Source: Ichthyophis bannanicus | Lineage: Eukaryota > Chordata > Amphibia > Gymnophiona > Ichthyophiidae | Direction: 5' to 3' | Length of the DNA stretch: 64,000 nt | Assembly: GCA_033557465.1 (NCBI GenBank) | Contig: CM066031.1 | Coordinates: forward strand, 176,917,043 to 176,981,042 | Part shown: positions 18,954-30,297 of the stretch, piece by piece | How positions within the stretch are numbered: the first letter of the stretch is position 1 | Layout: the number at the start of each line of letters is the position of its first letter | Notes under the pieces: generated by a model | What the model was told of the DNA's origin: nothing | Databases searched by the model: none | What the model saw: only the letters and a program-made list of their open reading frames with translations | Position numbers and translations under genes: made by a program

Positions 18954-20945
18954 GGCTGGGCTGGGCTGGGCTGGGCTGGGGGGGGGGGGTTGGGATTGGT
19001 GATGGGCTGGGGGGGGTTAGGAGTGCTTAGGGGCTATGGGGGGGGGGGGGGGTTAGGCTTGGTGATGGGCGGGGGGGGTTAGTAGGGCTGATGGGCTATG
19101 GGGGGCTGGGGGGGTTAGGAGTGCTGATGGGCTGGGGGGGTAGGAGTGCTGATGGGCTATGGGGGGCTGTGGGGGGTTAGGAGTGCTGATGGGCTATGGG
19201 GGGCTGGGGGGGGTTAGGAGTGCTGATGCGCTGGGGGGTTAGGAGTGCTGATGGGCTATGGGGGGCTGGGGGGGTTAGGAGTGCTGATGGGCTGGGGGGG
19301 TTAGGAGTGGTGATGGGCTATGGGGGGCTATGGGGGGCTGGGGGGGTTAGTAGTGCTGTTGGGCTGTGGGGGTTAGTAGTGGTGGTGGGCTATGGGGCGG
19401 CGGGGGGGGTTAGGAGTGGTGATGGGCTATGGGGTGCTGGGGGGGTTAGGAGTGGTGATGGGCTATGGGGGGCGGGGGGGGGTTAGGAGTGGTGATGGGC
19501 TATGAGGGGCGGGGGGGGTTAGGAGTGGTGATGGGCTATGGGGGGCTGGGGGGGGCTGGGGGGGTTAGGAGTGGTGATGGACTATGGGGGGCTGGGGGGG
19601 TTAGGAGTGGTGATGGGCTATGGGGGGGCTGGGGGGGTTAGGAGTGGTGATGGGCTATGGGGGGGCTGGGGGGTTAGGAGTGGTGGGCTATGGGGGAGCT
19701 AAGTCTTTATATGGGCTGATGGGATTAGGACTGCTAATGGGCTATGGGGGGCTTAAACTAAAAATTGGGTGATGGGGGATTAGGATTGGAAATGGGCTGG
19801 TGGGATTAGGACTGGGAGTGGGCTGATGGGGAGGTTAGGACTGGTAATGGGGTATGGGGGGGCTTAAACTGAAAATTGGGTGATGGGGATTAGGACGAAA
19901 TGGGCTGATGGGGGGGGGTTAACACTGGAGGTGGGCTGAATGGGGTTAGGACTGGTAATGGGCTGTGGGCTGATGGGGGGTTAGGACTGGTAATGGGCTA
20001 TGGGGGGTTAGGACTGATAATGGGCTATGGGGGGGCTAGGACAGGAAATGGGCTGATGGGATTAGGACTGGGAGTGGGCTGATGGGGAGGTTAGGACTGG
20101 TAATGGGGTATGGGGGGGCTTAAACTGAAAATTGGGTGATGGGGATTAGGATTGGAAATGGGCTGGTGGGATTAGGACTGGGAGTGGGCTGATGGGGAGG
20201 TTAGGACTGGTAATGGGGTATGGGGGGGCTTAAACTGAAAATTGGGTGATGGGGATTAGGACGAAATGGGCTGATGGGGGGGTTAACACTGGAGGTGGGC
20301 TGATTGGGTTAGGACTGGTAATGGGCTGTGGGCTGTTGGGGGGTTAGAACTGGTAATGGGCTATGGGGGGGGTTAAGACTGGTAATGGGCTGTTGGCTGA
20401 TGGGGGCTGTCTGGTAATGGGCTATGGGGGGGGGGGTTAGGACTGATAATGGGCTATGGGGGGGCTAGGACAGGAAATGGGCTGAGGGGAATAGGACTGG
20501 GAGTGGGATGATGGGGAGGTTAGGACTGGTAATGGGGTAAGTGGGGGCAAAAACTGAAAATTGGGTGATGGGGATTAGGATTGGAAATGGGCTGGTGGGA
20601 TTAGGACTGGGAGTGGGCTGATGGGGAGGTTAGGACTGGTAATGGGGTATGGGTGGGCTTAAACTGAAAATTGGGTGATGGGGATTAGGACGAAATGGGC
20701 TGATGGGGGGGGTTAACACTGGAGGTGGGCTGATGGGGTTAGGACTGGTAATGGGCTGTGGGCTGATGGGGGGGTTAGGAATGGCAATGGGCTATGGGGG
20801 GCTGACTGGAAATGGGTTGATGGGGTTAGGACTGGAAGTGGGTTGATGGGGGGGCTAGGACTGGTATTCGGTTGGGGGGTTGCTAGGACTGGTATTGGGT
20901 TGGGGGGTTGCTAGGACTGGAAATGGGCTGATGGGGGGGCTAGAA
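18954..20945. repeat. G-rich minisatellite array
   Basis: Tandem units of roughly 28-35 bp on a 'gggctatggggggctggg' or 'ttaggactggtaatgggct' theme, with higher-order repeats in the second half (a block of about 130 bp recurs near 20050, 20160 and 20580). Runs of four or more G recur throughout. Gly-rich open frames here are artefacts. Confidence 0.8.
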
Positions 20946-21975
20946 AGGAATGGATGCTGGGTGAGGCTGGAACTAGAAGGGAGCTGATGTTGGGGGAGGA
21001 TTAGAATGGGATGGGGCTGGGAGAGTAAAATGGAGAGGGGAAAATATTTTGTGTGGGAGGGATAAAAAATCTACAATTGGCCGGGTATTGGGAGAGTAAG
21101 TGGGGATTGAGGATGGAGGGGTAAAATTTGAGTGGATGAAATAGGAATGAGGAAAGAGCAAAAGGAGAAAGATTAGTATGTTAAAGCAGATGTAGAGAGA
21201 GAGAATGGAAAAATAAACTAGAAGAGAGAAGAAAGGACAAATGGACAGCAGATGATGGAGAGTTAGCAGAAAACATGAAGAAACCAGAAGAAAGTGGCTG
21301 GAGCAATTGCAACTGAAATAAAAATGCACAAAAGGTAGAAAGATATCTCTTTATTTTGAATTTATTAACTGGAATATGAAAGCTCTGGGAAATGTGCATC
21401 ATTAACGTCTGCGCTTTGTTTGGTACAAGAGGAAATTAATTTATAGTTTTATTTCTACAGTGTTGTTGTACATTCCAAGTTTGGCTTTTGGGGTTCCCAG
21501 TTTAATTATTGACTTCCTGTTTCTAAATTGTGATTCCTTGTTTGGTGATGGTCTATGTTCTGCATGTGTAACTGAGCTGAGGTATTCTGTTTATGTAATT
21601 CCTATTTGACATTGCCACTTGTTCTCTTTCCCCAGTAGGTCATGTATTGTTGTTCTCTGAAATGTATTGGTTTAATATTTGCAGTGTTGCCTTTTGATAG
21701 GTAGGGTATGGTGCTTTGTGAGTCCTGGTAGTGCTGTTAGGATACGGCGGGTTTGCTATTGGTTCTAAATGGGCAGTGTTTGTAGTAGTTCCTAATGTGC
21801 CTGGCAGTTGGCACTGGATTATAGTAATGTAGAAATCTTTTAGTCTGTCTTTATCCATACACTCATTAAGAGACATGTTTACTAAAAGTTAGTGTATGTT
21901 AGCATTATGCAAATATTTATGCAAATAAGGCCACTTATGCAAATGAGGCCCCGCACCCCCCTTGAGCCACCCCTG
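20946..21975. other. hAT interior and 3' part, non-coding
   Basis: Purine-rich then AT-rich sequence without an open frame of interest. It contains a short 'catgtttactaaaa' block near 21882 that resembles the ends of the TTA transposons. The general make-up resembles 39495-40461. Confidence 0.5.
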
Positions 21976-23225
21976 ATCAAGACACATACCAGCTGCAAAC
22001 AGTCTGCTAGCTAGTCTATAATGCATGTTCCTGGTGGAAATGCATGTACCCAGAACTGGTATGGCAGCATACACAACAAGCAGATAAGTCAGTGATTGGG
22101 CCCCAAAAAGAAACCCATAAATATCACATGAGAGAAATACTATAATAGCACTATGGGGGTGCCTAGCCATGCCGTGGTCACTGCACAGTCAGGGTGAGAG
22201 TGATCTCCCAGCAGGACATGCTGTGGCCACCCTGTCTGTGTAGGTGGTGGCCGGGCACTACAATGTCCCAGCCATTGCCCTATGCCCTGTGCAGATGCAT
22301 CCTGGCCAGGCCACCCTGTCCGGGCTATACCCATGGTACCTTGCTCCTCATTATGCACATAGGCAGGCCAATACTGGCAACAGTGCTGGCAGTGTGGGCT
22401 GTGAAGGGTGTTGGCAGCCACCACAAACTGGATAGACAGATACACACTCCCACACCTATGCCAGCATTGTGCTACTATAGAGGAGTTTAGCAGCCCTGGC
22501 CACCACACCAGTCCTGGGCAAAGTACAGGCATGGATATGGTACGCAATACTGTTGGGGGTCACTCCCCAGGGTGGTAAACACTGTCAGAGACCAGACCTG
22601 AAGCACACACCACAGACATCAGAAAGATTGTTATGATGGAGCTCAATCAGCAAACTGTGCTTAACGTAGGAATTGCTATCTGCCAGTAATCATAGCAAAC
22701 GTTTGATAGCTGCATACCGTATACCCAGGTGTAGGGTGGCATTGCTAAGGTATGCAAGTGCTAGTATTGGGAGATGCACGCAGGGCCCAATGTCCTGCCT
22801 CTCCAGGAGGCATTGGCTAATGGGGCCTGTGGGTGTGGGTGTGGGTGTGTCTGCCCCTGTTGGCTGCTGCTTCACGGCAGAGGTTCCCAACTCTAGTCCT
22901 GGTGTGCCAAACACTGTTTGGGTTTTCATGCTGTCCCTCATGAATATGCATGAGATACATCTGCATACCGTGGGGGTGGTGCATAGATATGCAGCACAGG
23001 CATCTTTATTAGAGGCAGCATGGAACCTGAATGGTGTTTGGCCCTCCAGGACTGCATTTGGGAGACTCTGCTCTAGGTAATGCGCCTGTTTATGGTGTCT
23101 GTGCTCGGTGGGGGTCAAATATAGGCGTCTTAACCATGCGTATGTTCTCTGCAATAAAGGTTTGTCCTTACTATCACGGTTTAGTTGTGGGAAAAATATG
23201 TGGACTGGATTGGCAGTAGCCTCAG

Positions 23226-23297
23226 CTGAGCTTTGAACCTGTGACCTTCTGTTCTTGCACACACTGTCTGGGTGCACTGCACCACCGTGTTGCCACA
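23226..23297 (-). other. tRNA-like module T3, left copy, unit 1
   Basis: Minus-strand A-box-like GTGGTGCAGTGCACCC and a B-box-like AGGTTCAAAGCTC. Part of a segment of about 450 bp that is duplicated at 23480-23900. Confidence 0.45.
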
Positions 23298-23664
23298 TTT
23301 ATGCTGCATTCCCTGGGGAGTCCATGACTGTACATCCGACAGGGCCTGTTTGTTGCAGTGCACGGTACCCACCTGGACAGGGCTAGGCCATGGTCTGCTG
23401 TGGCCACCAGCTGCTGCCACCTCCACCACCAGTACCGCTCCATCCTTAGATTGGAGACAGCATAAACCCTGAAGGATTTGTGGCCCTCCAGGACTGCATT
23501 TGGGGGAATCTGCTCTAGGTAATGTGCATGTTTCTGGTGTCTGTGCTCTGTAGGGTAAAATAGAGGTGTTTGAGCCATGCTTATGTTCTCTGCAATAAAG
23601 GTTCGTCTTTACTATCACGATTTAGTTGTGGGTAAAATATGGGGACTGGATTGGCAGGAGCCCC

Positions 23665-23738
23665 AGCTGGGGCTTGAATCTGTGATCTTCTGTCTCCAAA
23701 CACGCTGGTTGTGTGCACTGCACCACCGTGTTGCCACA
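23665..23738 (-). other. tRNA-like module T3, left copy, unit 2
   Basis: Minus-strand copy of the same module in the tandem duplicate, with B-box-like AGATTCAAGCCCC. Confidence 0.45.
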
Positions 23739-26157
23739 GAGACAGTGCATTCTCTGATGATACCATGACTGTTTGCCCGGCAGGGCCTGTCTGTTGCAGT
23801 GCATTGCACCCACCTACACAGGGCTAGGCCATGGTCTGCTCTGGGCAGCTGCCACTGCCCCCCTCCACCTCCAGTACCCCTGTGCCACCATGCTGACATG
23901 CCCTTCTGCTGGTGGTGCTGGTGGTACGCAGTCTCAGGCCATCCTGTGTGCGGGTAGGCGGCTGCCTATGGTGTGGGTTCTGGGGTAGGGGTGCCTGCAT
24001 ATCTGTCCGCACGTCCCCCCATCACCGCCTGCCAATGTTCTGTGCCATTGGGGGTACCTGCTGGGTACTATCCCCTGTGACACTGTGCTAAACACTCTCG
24101 TGCCCATGTTGGGCCCTCATCAGTTGCTGTCTGGCTGCTGTTCAGTTTCAGCATTCCTAAGTGCCATCTAGGCATCTGCCTAGTCCGCACTGTGCCCCAG
24201 CTGCACCACAGCATGTGCCGCCTGCAGCCCTCTGTATCCCCTTTCCCAGCATCTGTCCAGTTGCCTATTCCAGTTGCCCGCCCTGCTGTTGTGGAACATG
24301 TGCATGCCATAGGTAACCTGTCCAATGGAGAGGGAAACCCTGATCAGTGCTATTTCACTGTGGGATCATTCACCTTGTATGGGGACGGAGCGTAGACCCT
24401 TCTAAAATTCATATTTATTTTTTGCGGCTTTCTTGGGAGTGTTTTTTGATGTTTCCCATTACTATCACTATTGCCCAGCTTGATTATAATTTTATTTTAT
24501 TTTGTTGGGGTCATTTTCAATGTTTATTTGCACTTTTGTTCCGTGCACATGTATCACACTTATCACTGTTTTGTAGGTTTCCATGGTTTTGCTGTACATT
24601 GCTGACAGAAATAGTTTCTTTTCCCTTTAAATCGGCTCTACCGCGAGGTTTTCACGCGCGGTATTTTTTGCCTTGAATTTCAGCCCCGCTAGTGTGTGGG
24701 GGGCCTCTCCCCTCCCACTCTCCACCCATTGACCCCTTCTCTCCGCCCCTGGGGAGCCTTCCTCCGCCCTTCGGGAGCCTTTCCACGCCTTTATCGCACA
24801 TTAGCACGCCACGCACATGAGCGTGCACTTTAGTGCACCGTGCACCTGTGTGGGGCACATTTGTGCCCCGTAACGTGACATTAGTGTGCTCTAAGGTACC
24901 TTAGCGCACGCTAATGTGCGCCGCGCACATTAGCGCAGTTTAGTAAACATACCACTTAGGGGTATGTTTACTAAACTGTCTTAACGTGCCCTCTGTGATG
25001 TTATCACGTGATAAGGTACTTTTTAAGGCGCACAGGTACCTTATCGCGCGATAACATGCGCAGCGGCGCATACGAGCACTGAAGGCGGGGAAAGGCTCCT
25101 GGAGGGCGGAGGAAGGCTCCCCGGGGTAGAGAGAAGGGGTCAATGGGTGGAGAGTGGGAGGGGAGAGGCTCCAGGCACACTAACGCTGTGAAATCCGAGG
25201 CTGAAAACTAACGCCAGTGAAAACCTGGCGTTAGATCTGATTTAAAGGGAAAAGAAACCATTTACGTCAGCAATGTACAGCAAAACCAGGGAAACGTACA
25301 AAAAGTGCTAAGTGTGATACATGTGCATGGAACAAAAGGGCAAATAAACATTGAAAATGAACAGAAGAAAATGTAAAAAAAGCATAACCAAGCTGGGAAA
25401 TAGTGATATCATTGGGAAACATCAAAAAACACTCCCAAGAAAGCTCCAAAAAAAGGATATGAATTTTGGAAGGGTCTACGCTCCATCCCCATACAAGGTG
25501 AATGATCCCACAGAGAAATAGCACTGATCAGGGTTTCCCTCTCCATTGGAAAGGTTTCCTATGGCATGCACATGTTCCACAACAGCAGAGCGGGCATGTC
25601 GGAATGGGCAACTGGACAGATGCTGGGAAAGGGGACACAGAGGGCTGAAGACGGCACATGCTGTGCTGCAGCTGGGCCACAGTATGGACTAGGGTGATGC
25701 CTAGGTGGCCCATAGGAATGCTGAAACAGTAGAGCAGCCAGACAGCAACTGATGAGGGCCCAGAATGGGCACGAGTGTGCTTCCCACAGTGTCAGAGGGG
25801 ATAGTACCCACCAGGTACTGTGGGACCTGGCACTGCAGTACCCCCAAGAGCACAGAACATTGGCAGGCAGTGCTGGGGGGAAGCGTGGACAGCTATGCAG
25901 GCACCCCTACCCCAGAACCTGCACCATAGGCAGCCGCCTACCCGCACAATGGATGGCCTAAGACTGCGCTCCACCAGCAGCACCAGCAGACGGGCATGTC
26001 AGCAGGGTGGCAGAGGGGTACTGGTGGTGGAGGGGGCAGTGGCAGCTGCCCAGAGCAGACCGTGGCCTAGCCCTGTGTAGGTGGGTGCCATGCACTGCAA
26101 CAGACAGGCCCTGTCTGACAAACAGTCATGGTATCCCCAAGGAATGCACTGTTTCTG

Positions 26158-26232
26158 TGGCAACACGGTGGTGCAGTGCACACAGCCAGTGTGTTCAGGA
26201 GCAGAAGGTCACAGGTTCAAGTCCCAGCTGTG
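26158..26232 (+). other. tRNA-like module T3, right copy
   Basis: A-box-like GTGGTGCAGTGCACA and clear B box AGGTTCAAGTCCC (26213-26225). Confidence 0.5.
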
Positions 26233-28082
26233 GTTCCTGCCAACCCAACACCCATATTTTACCCACTACTACAACGTGCTAATACAGACAGAACCTGTAG
26301 TGCAGTTGACGTAGACATGCCCAAAACACCTACATTTTACCCTACAGAGCACAGACACCATAAACATGCGCATTGCCTAGAGCAGAGTCTCCCAAATGCA
26401 GTCCTGGAGGGCCAAACACCATTCAGGTTCCATGCTGCCTCTAATAAATGTGGCTGTGCTGCATTGCTATGCACCGCCCCCATGGTATGCAGATGTATCT
26501 CATGCATATTCATTAGGGACAGCATGAAAACCCGAACAATGTTTGGCCCTCCAGGACTGGAGTTGGGAACCTCTGCCCTAGAGCAGCGGCCAACAGGGGC
26601 AGACACACCTGCACCCACAGACTCGATTATCCCAAGCCTCCTGGAGAGGCAGGATGTTGGGCCCTGCATGCATCTCCCCATACTAGCACTTGCATACCTT
26701 AGCAATGCCACCCTAAACATGGGAAAACTGTACACAGCTATCAAAAGTTTGCTATGAGAACTGGCAGATAGCAATTTCTATGTTAAGCACAATTGGCTGA
26801 TTGAGCTGCATCATAGCAACCTTTCTGATGTCTGTGGAGTGAGCCCCAGGTCTGGTGTCTGACAGAGTGACCCCAACAGTATTGCGTACCATAGCCATGC
26901 CTGCACTGTGCCCAGGACTGGTGTGGTGGTCAGGGCTCCCAAACACCTCTATAGTGGCATAATGCTGGCATAGGTGTGTGGAGTGTGTGTCTGTCTATCC
27001 AGTGTGTGGTGGCTGCCAACACCCTCCACAGCCCACACTGCTAGCACTGTTGCCAGTATTGGCCTGCCAATTTGCATAATGAGGAGCAAGGTACTGTGAG
27101 AATAGCCTGGATAGGGTGGCCTGGCCTGGCCGCATCTGCACAGGGCATAGGGCAATGGCTCGGACATTCTAGTGCCCGGTACCACCTGCACGGACAGCAT
27201 GGCCATAGCATGTCCTGCTGGGAGGTCACTCTCACCCTGACTGAACAGTGACCATGGCATGACTAGGTTCCTCCATAGTGCTTCTCTTATGTGATATTTA
27301 TGGGTTCTTTTTGGGGCCCCAATCCCTGACTTATCTGCTTGGTGTGTATGCATCTCTTCCAGGAACATGCACTACGGACTAGTTAGCAGACTGTCTGCAG
27401 CTAGTATGTGTCTTGCTAGAACACCTTGCAAGGTGCAATGGCTGCAGGAGAATATCAGATAGTGGTGGGGTGCAGCTGAGCATTTCCAGGCCTAATGTCT
27501 CTCTGCTATTGCTTTATGGCTGTGTACAGAGCTGCATTGACTGCCCTGTAGGGTGTCTATATCTCAGCATGACTGGGGTTGATGGTCCCCTCTACTGCCT
27601 CCATTGCAGGGAGGTAGAATGTGGATCTGTTGGTAGGAGATCCTGTTTCCCACCCTCACCCCAGAGGGTGGTGGTATATAATCTGCTTCTGGGTCCATAA
27701 GGGCTACACCTGATTGAGAAATACAGATGTATCCAAGGTGTGTCTGCAGGAACTACCTATCTCACACACTAGCACTGCTGGGGACCTGGTGCTGGGCGGC
27801 CCACCTCAGCCTCAGGGTGAGCACAGTACCCGTACAATGTGACGGTGTGTAGCTACTTTGTGCCAGTAATACACACGGTCAGTTCCCCCTACCAGGCCGA
27901 GGTGCTGTGGGGGTGCATACCCCATCTTGTGATCATCTGTAGACTGCTGATTTGCATGTGCAGTGCATCATGGGTACGGGTGGGTTAACCCTATCCTGGT
28001 GCATCATGGGTATGGGTGGGTTAACCCTAGACTGTTTCTGTGGTGACGTGCAGTCCTTCTGCAGCCAGCCACTGGCTTGTTA

Positions 28083-28153
28083 GCAGCTGTAGCCCACTGG
28101 TTACTTCAGTGCCTGTGGAGCCAGAGGTCATGGGTTCAAACCCACAGTGGGGT
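28083..28153 (+). other. tRNA-like module T1, right copy
   Basis: A box TAGCCCACTGGTTA (28090), anticodon-like stem CTTCA/TGGAG with 7-nt loop GTGCCTG, and T arm GGGTTCAAACCC. The anticodon position differs from the left copy (GCC against GTC) while both stems are kept. Confidence 0.6.
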
Positions 28154-28230
28154 TATTTGATAGGGCTGTCCAAAGCATTGTTTATTTTTAATGTACATTA
28201 GTGCTGCCAGCAAAAACACCCTCAGAGTAC

Positions 28231-28306
28231 TGTAACCATAACGTGCCTCAGAAGGCGCTTTATAAGGCGCCCTATAAAGCGCCTTCTGAGGCACCTTATG
28301 GTTACA
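28231..28306. repeat. 34-bp-arm hairpin in the right TTA transposon
   Basis: Arms 28231-28264 and 28273-28306 match with one mismatch around the loop AGGCGCCC. It sits within a stretch (28231-28460) made of short 'gcgccttata'-type palindromic words. The left copy has a shorter version at about 17509-17574. Confidence 0.8.
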
Positions 28307-28565
28307 GTCCATATAAGGTGCCTTATAAGGTGTCCTATGGAGTGCCTTATAGGGTTCCCTATAGGGGACATTATAGGGTGCCGTGGTGGACAGTGCACTT
28401 TATAATGTGCCCTATGGAGTGCCTTATAGGGTGCTTTATGCGGCACCTTAGGTTACGGCACGTGAGGGTGTGTTTGCTGGCAGCAATAATTAAAATACAA
28501 ATAAAATGCCTCACAAAACAATACTTACATGTCAAAGCTGATTTCTCAGCCAACCTTATGCATTA

Positions 28566-28631
28566 GGCACACTGGGGGATCGAACTCATGACCCGTATTA
28601 TTAGTCAGTGGATTAACCATTGTGCTATACC
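28566..28631 (-). other. tRNA-like module T2, right copy
   Basis: Minus-strand A box TAGCACAATGGTTAAT and B box AGTTCGATCCCCC. Confidence 0.55.
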
Positions 28632-28859
28632 TCTGTTTCTGTGTTTGCATGTCTGGGCGCCTACTTAAGATTACCGCGTGTTAATGTGCTTAGCGGCGCT
28701 TCGCCTGATAATGTGCGCAGCAGCACGCGTTATTGCGCGATAATCCCATTTTGCTACTTTAAGACTGAAATGCCCACTCCTTTTATGGCAGCCTGCACAC
28801 TATCGCCGGGCGCATGTTAAGACGGTTTAGTAAACATACCCCTTAATTTACTTAAAGAA

Positions 28860-29270
28860 AATGATTCACAATATGATTCGCTGATGATTGATTATAATAG
28901 AAATATATTGTCTTATAAGAAAGAAATGAAAGAAAAGAAGCCTGAGAAATTTTGTTAAGATGAGGAAGACTACTGGATTGGATCGATCTATCTATGGATA
29001 AAAAAGAGACATATTAGCTATACGGAGAGTTTGCTTTTCTAATAAAAAGAATATTGCTTCTGGATCATCCAGTAACAAGACTTCCCTGAAGTACTTATAC
29101 AATAAAATATTAGGAGAAAGATAATGTGTACAGGGAAAGTTTAGAAATCGTAGATTCTTTGAACGAACTGAATTTTCCAAATATTCTAATTGATGATGTA
29201 TCATTAGACTATCCCTAATAGAAGATGAAATAGCTGCCTGCACCACGGAGACCTGCCCTTCTAATAAAAT
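28860..29270 (-). pseudogene. L1-type ORF1, middle part, inverted
   Basis: Minus-strand reading gives MIHHQLEYLENSVRSKNLRF, LNFPCTHYLSPNILLYKYFR and EAIFFLLEKQTLRIANM, matching the coiled-coil end and RRM domain of L1-type ORF1 proteins (LEN...R.xNLRFxNFP...). It lies opposite to the C-terminal part on the plus strand (29279-29701). The protein is an RNA-binding chaperone of the LINE RNP. This is the 5' segment of one insertion, flipped. Confidence 0.7.
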
Positions 29271-29278
29271 TTTCTTCG

Positions 29279-29701
29279 GTGTATTCTGTACCCAAGCTGA
29301 CCCCCACGGAGACTGCCTCTTCACCCAAAGGGACTTCTCCTTTAATAGATTCCTTAAACATTTCTGAGTTCTTGGAGTCTTCCCTAGATGTTATCCCACA
29401 CCGGGCTACATTGATTGTTTCTTTTTTATCGTTGGCTGACAAAAACCTGGTCTTGTGGCTATACTTTACAAAAAAGATCAAGCTTTTTGTGGGCATTCCA
29501 TTCAGATTTTCCCGGATGTGTGCAGATCCACTCAAAAGCGTAGGAAGACCTTTCTTGTATTAAAACCTAGAATTGTCGCCTTGGGGACCTCTTTCCTATT
29601 AAAATATCCCTGTAAATGTATTATTATATTTCAACGAGTTAAATATGTGTTTCTTAAGCTTGAACAATTGGAGGCATTTTTGTTAAATAAGGAAAAAGTA
29701 T
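29279..29701 (+). pseudogene. L1-type ORF1, C-terminal part
   Basis: The plus strand encodes SLNISEFLESSLDVIPHRAT, then, after a frame change near 29455, QIFPDVCRSTQKRRKTFLVL and LKYPCKCIIIFQRVKYVFLK up to a stop at 29701. This is the C-terminal domain of amphibian/fish L1 or Tx1-type ORF1. ORF2 is absent: a 3' UTR of 220 bp and a poly-A tract follow directly. The element is therefore ORF1-only. Confidence 0.7.
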
Positions 29702-29950
29702 GAGTTTGCTTACTTCTTGACCTAGTACTAAGGAATTTATATTGTGTGGGAATCCAATCATGTTTCTTAATGCTTGTTCTTTTTAATTGTATTTTATTAT
29801 GGTGATTTTCTTTCATTTTAATTTACTTAGTTTTCCATAATTGTAACAGGGCAGTGCTCCTCTTGATGTGGACTTGAGTATATTGCCTGTATAAATATGT
29901 TTATTGTAACATCTAAATATAAGAAAAAAAAAGAAAAAAAAAAGAATATG
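29702..29950 (+). repeat. L1-type 3' UTR and poly-A tail
   Basis: AT-rich 3' UTR ending in an A-rich tract (29922-29944), as expected for an L1 insertion on the plus strand. Confidence 0.6.
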
Positions 29951-30297
29951 CAGGCAGTTGCACAAAACTCACCCTCACAAATAGATACATAGGTTGAACG
30001 AATTCAGAAGAGAAGTGAATCCAAGGACCCTCCAGATACCTCGGCCTCCCTCTTCAGTTCCAATAACCATAAAAAAACAAAAAATAAGCGAACAACCACT
30101 GTTTTTTTGAGATGGATCAGTTATGGAAGGGTGGAGGTTGGGCACAGGAACAGACACAACCCAAAACCTTAGTAGTCCACATGCTTTCCTATCTACCCTG
30201 AGGCTGGGGCAGGGGGAGGGGGAGGAGAGGATTGGAGATAAGCGAAATGAAGAGGGACAGATTGAATTTGAGAAAACCATATACACAACACCAACAT
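29951..30297. other. No recognised feature
   Basis: Unassigned sequence between the L1 tail and a CR1 3' end. Confidence 0.5.

Larger units (their letters stand above)
18434..21975. mobile_element. Non-autonomous hAT transposon, 3.5 kb
   Basis: Begins CAGGGCCGGCCC and ends GAGCCACCCCTG (inverted ends CAGGGCCGGC and CAGGGGTGGC), with a perfect 8-bp target duplication ATCAAGAC at 18426-18433 and 21976-21983. These are hAT hallmarks. The target is the left TTA transposon; the reading of that element resumes without loss when compared with the right copy. There is no transposase. The contents are a 193-bp-arm hairpin, a 2-kb G-rich minisatellite and an AT-rich 3' part. A related, truncated copy is at 2859-3850. 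Confidence 0.85.
16589..24955 (+). mobile_element. Large TTA-target transposon carrying tRNA-like modules, left copy
   Basis: Begins GGGGTATGTTTACTAAA and ends TTTAGTAAACATACCAC, with TTA on both sides (16586-16588 and 24956-24958). A 3-bp TTA duplication is typical of PIF/Harbinger elements, so that assignment is likely, but no transposase is recognisable. Without the hAT insertion at 18434-21975 it is about 4.8 kb. It is longer than the right copy because two segments are tandemly duplicated (16790-17160 with 17170-17480, and about 23030-23470 with 23480-23900). It contains three kinds of tRNA-like module. A common SINE-like stretch ('ggccctccaggact') is also built into it at about 22865-23080. 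Short open frames in it are not conserved in frame between copies. Confidence 0.7.
24959..28842 (-). mobile_element. Large TTA-target transposon, right copy, uninterrupted
   Basis: Begins GGGGTATGTTTACTAAAC and ends TTTAGTAAACATACCCC, with TTA at 24956-24958 and 28843-28845; 3,884 bp. It is the inverted counterpart of the left copy along its whole length: for example 27410-28495 pairs with 17320-18435, and 25800-27415 pairs with about 21970-24060. It lacks the two tandem duplications of the left copy. Modules T3, T1 and T2 are present once each. No transposase frame is seen, so it would depend on a related source. Confidence 0.75.

Noticed and set aside
19196..19486. Gly-rich 96-codon open frame
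   Set aside because: Translation of a G-rich tandem array, no evidence of a gene.
22140..22547. Open frames of 90-200 codons in the TTA transposons (also 22690-23298 and 26128-26757)
   Set aside because: They run through tRNA-like modules and SINE-like sequence, differ between the two copies and show no domain.
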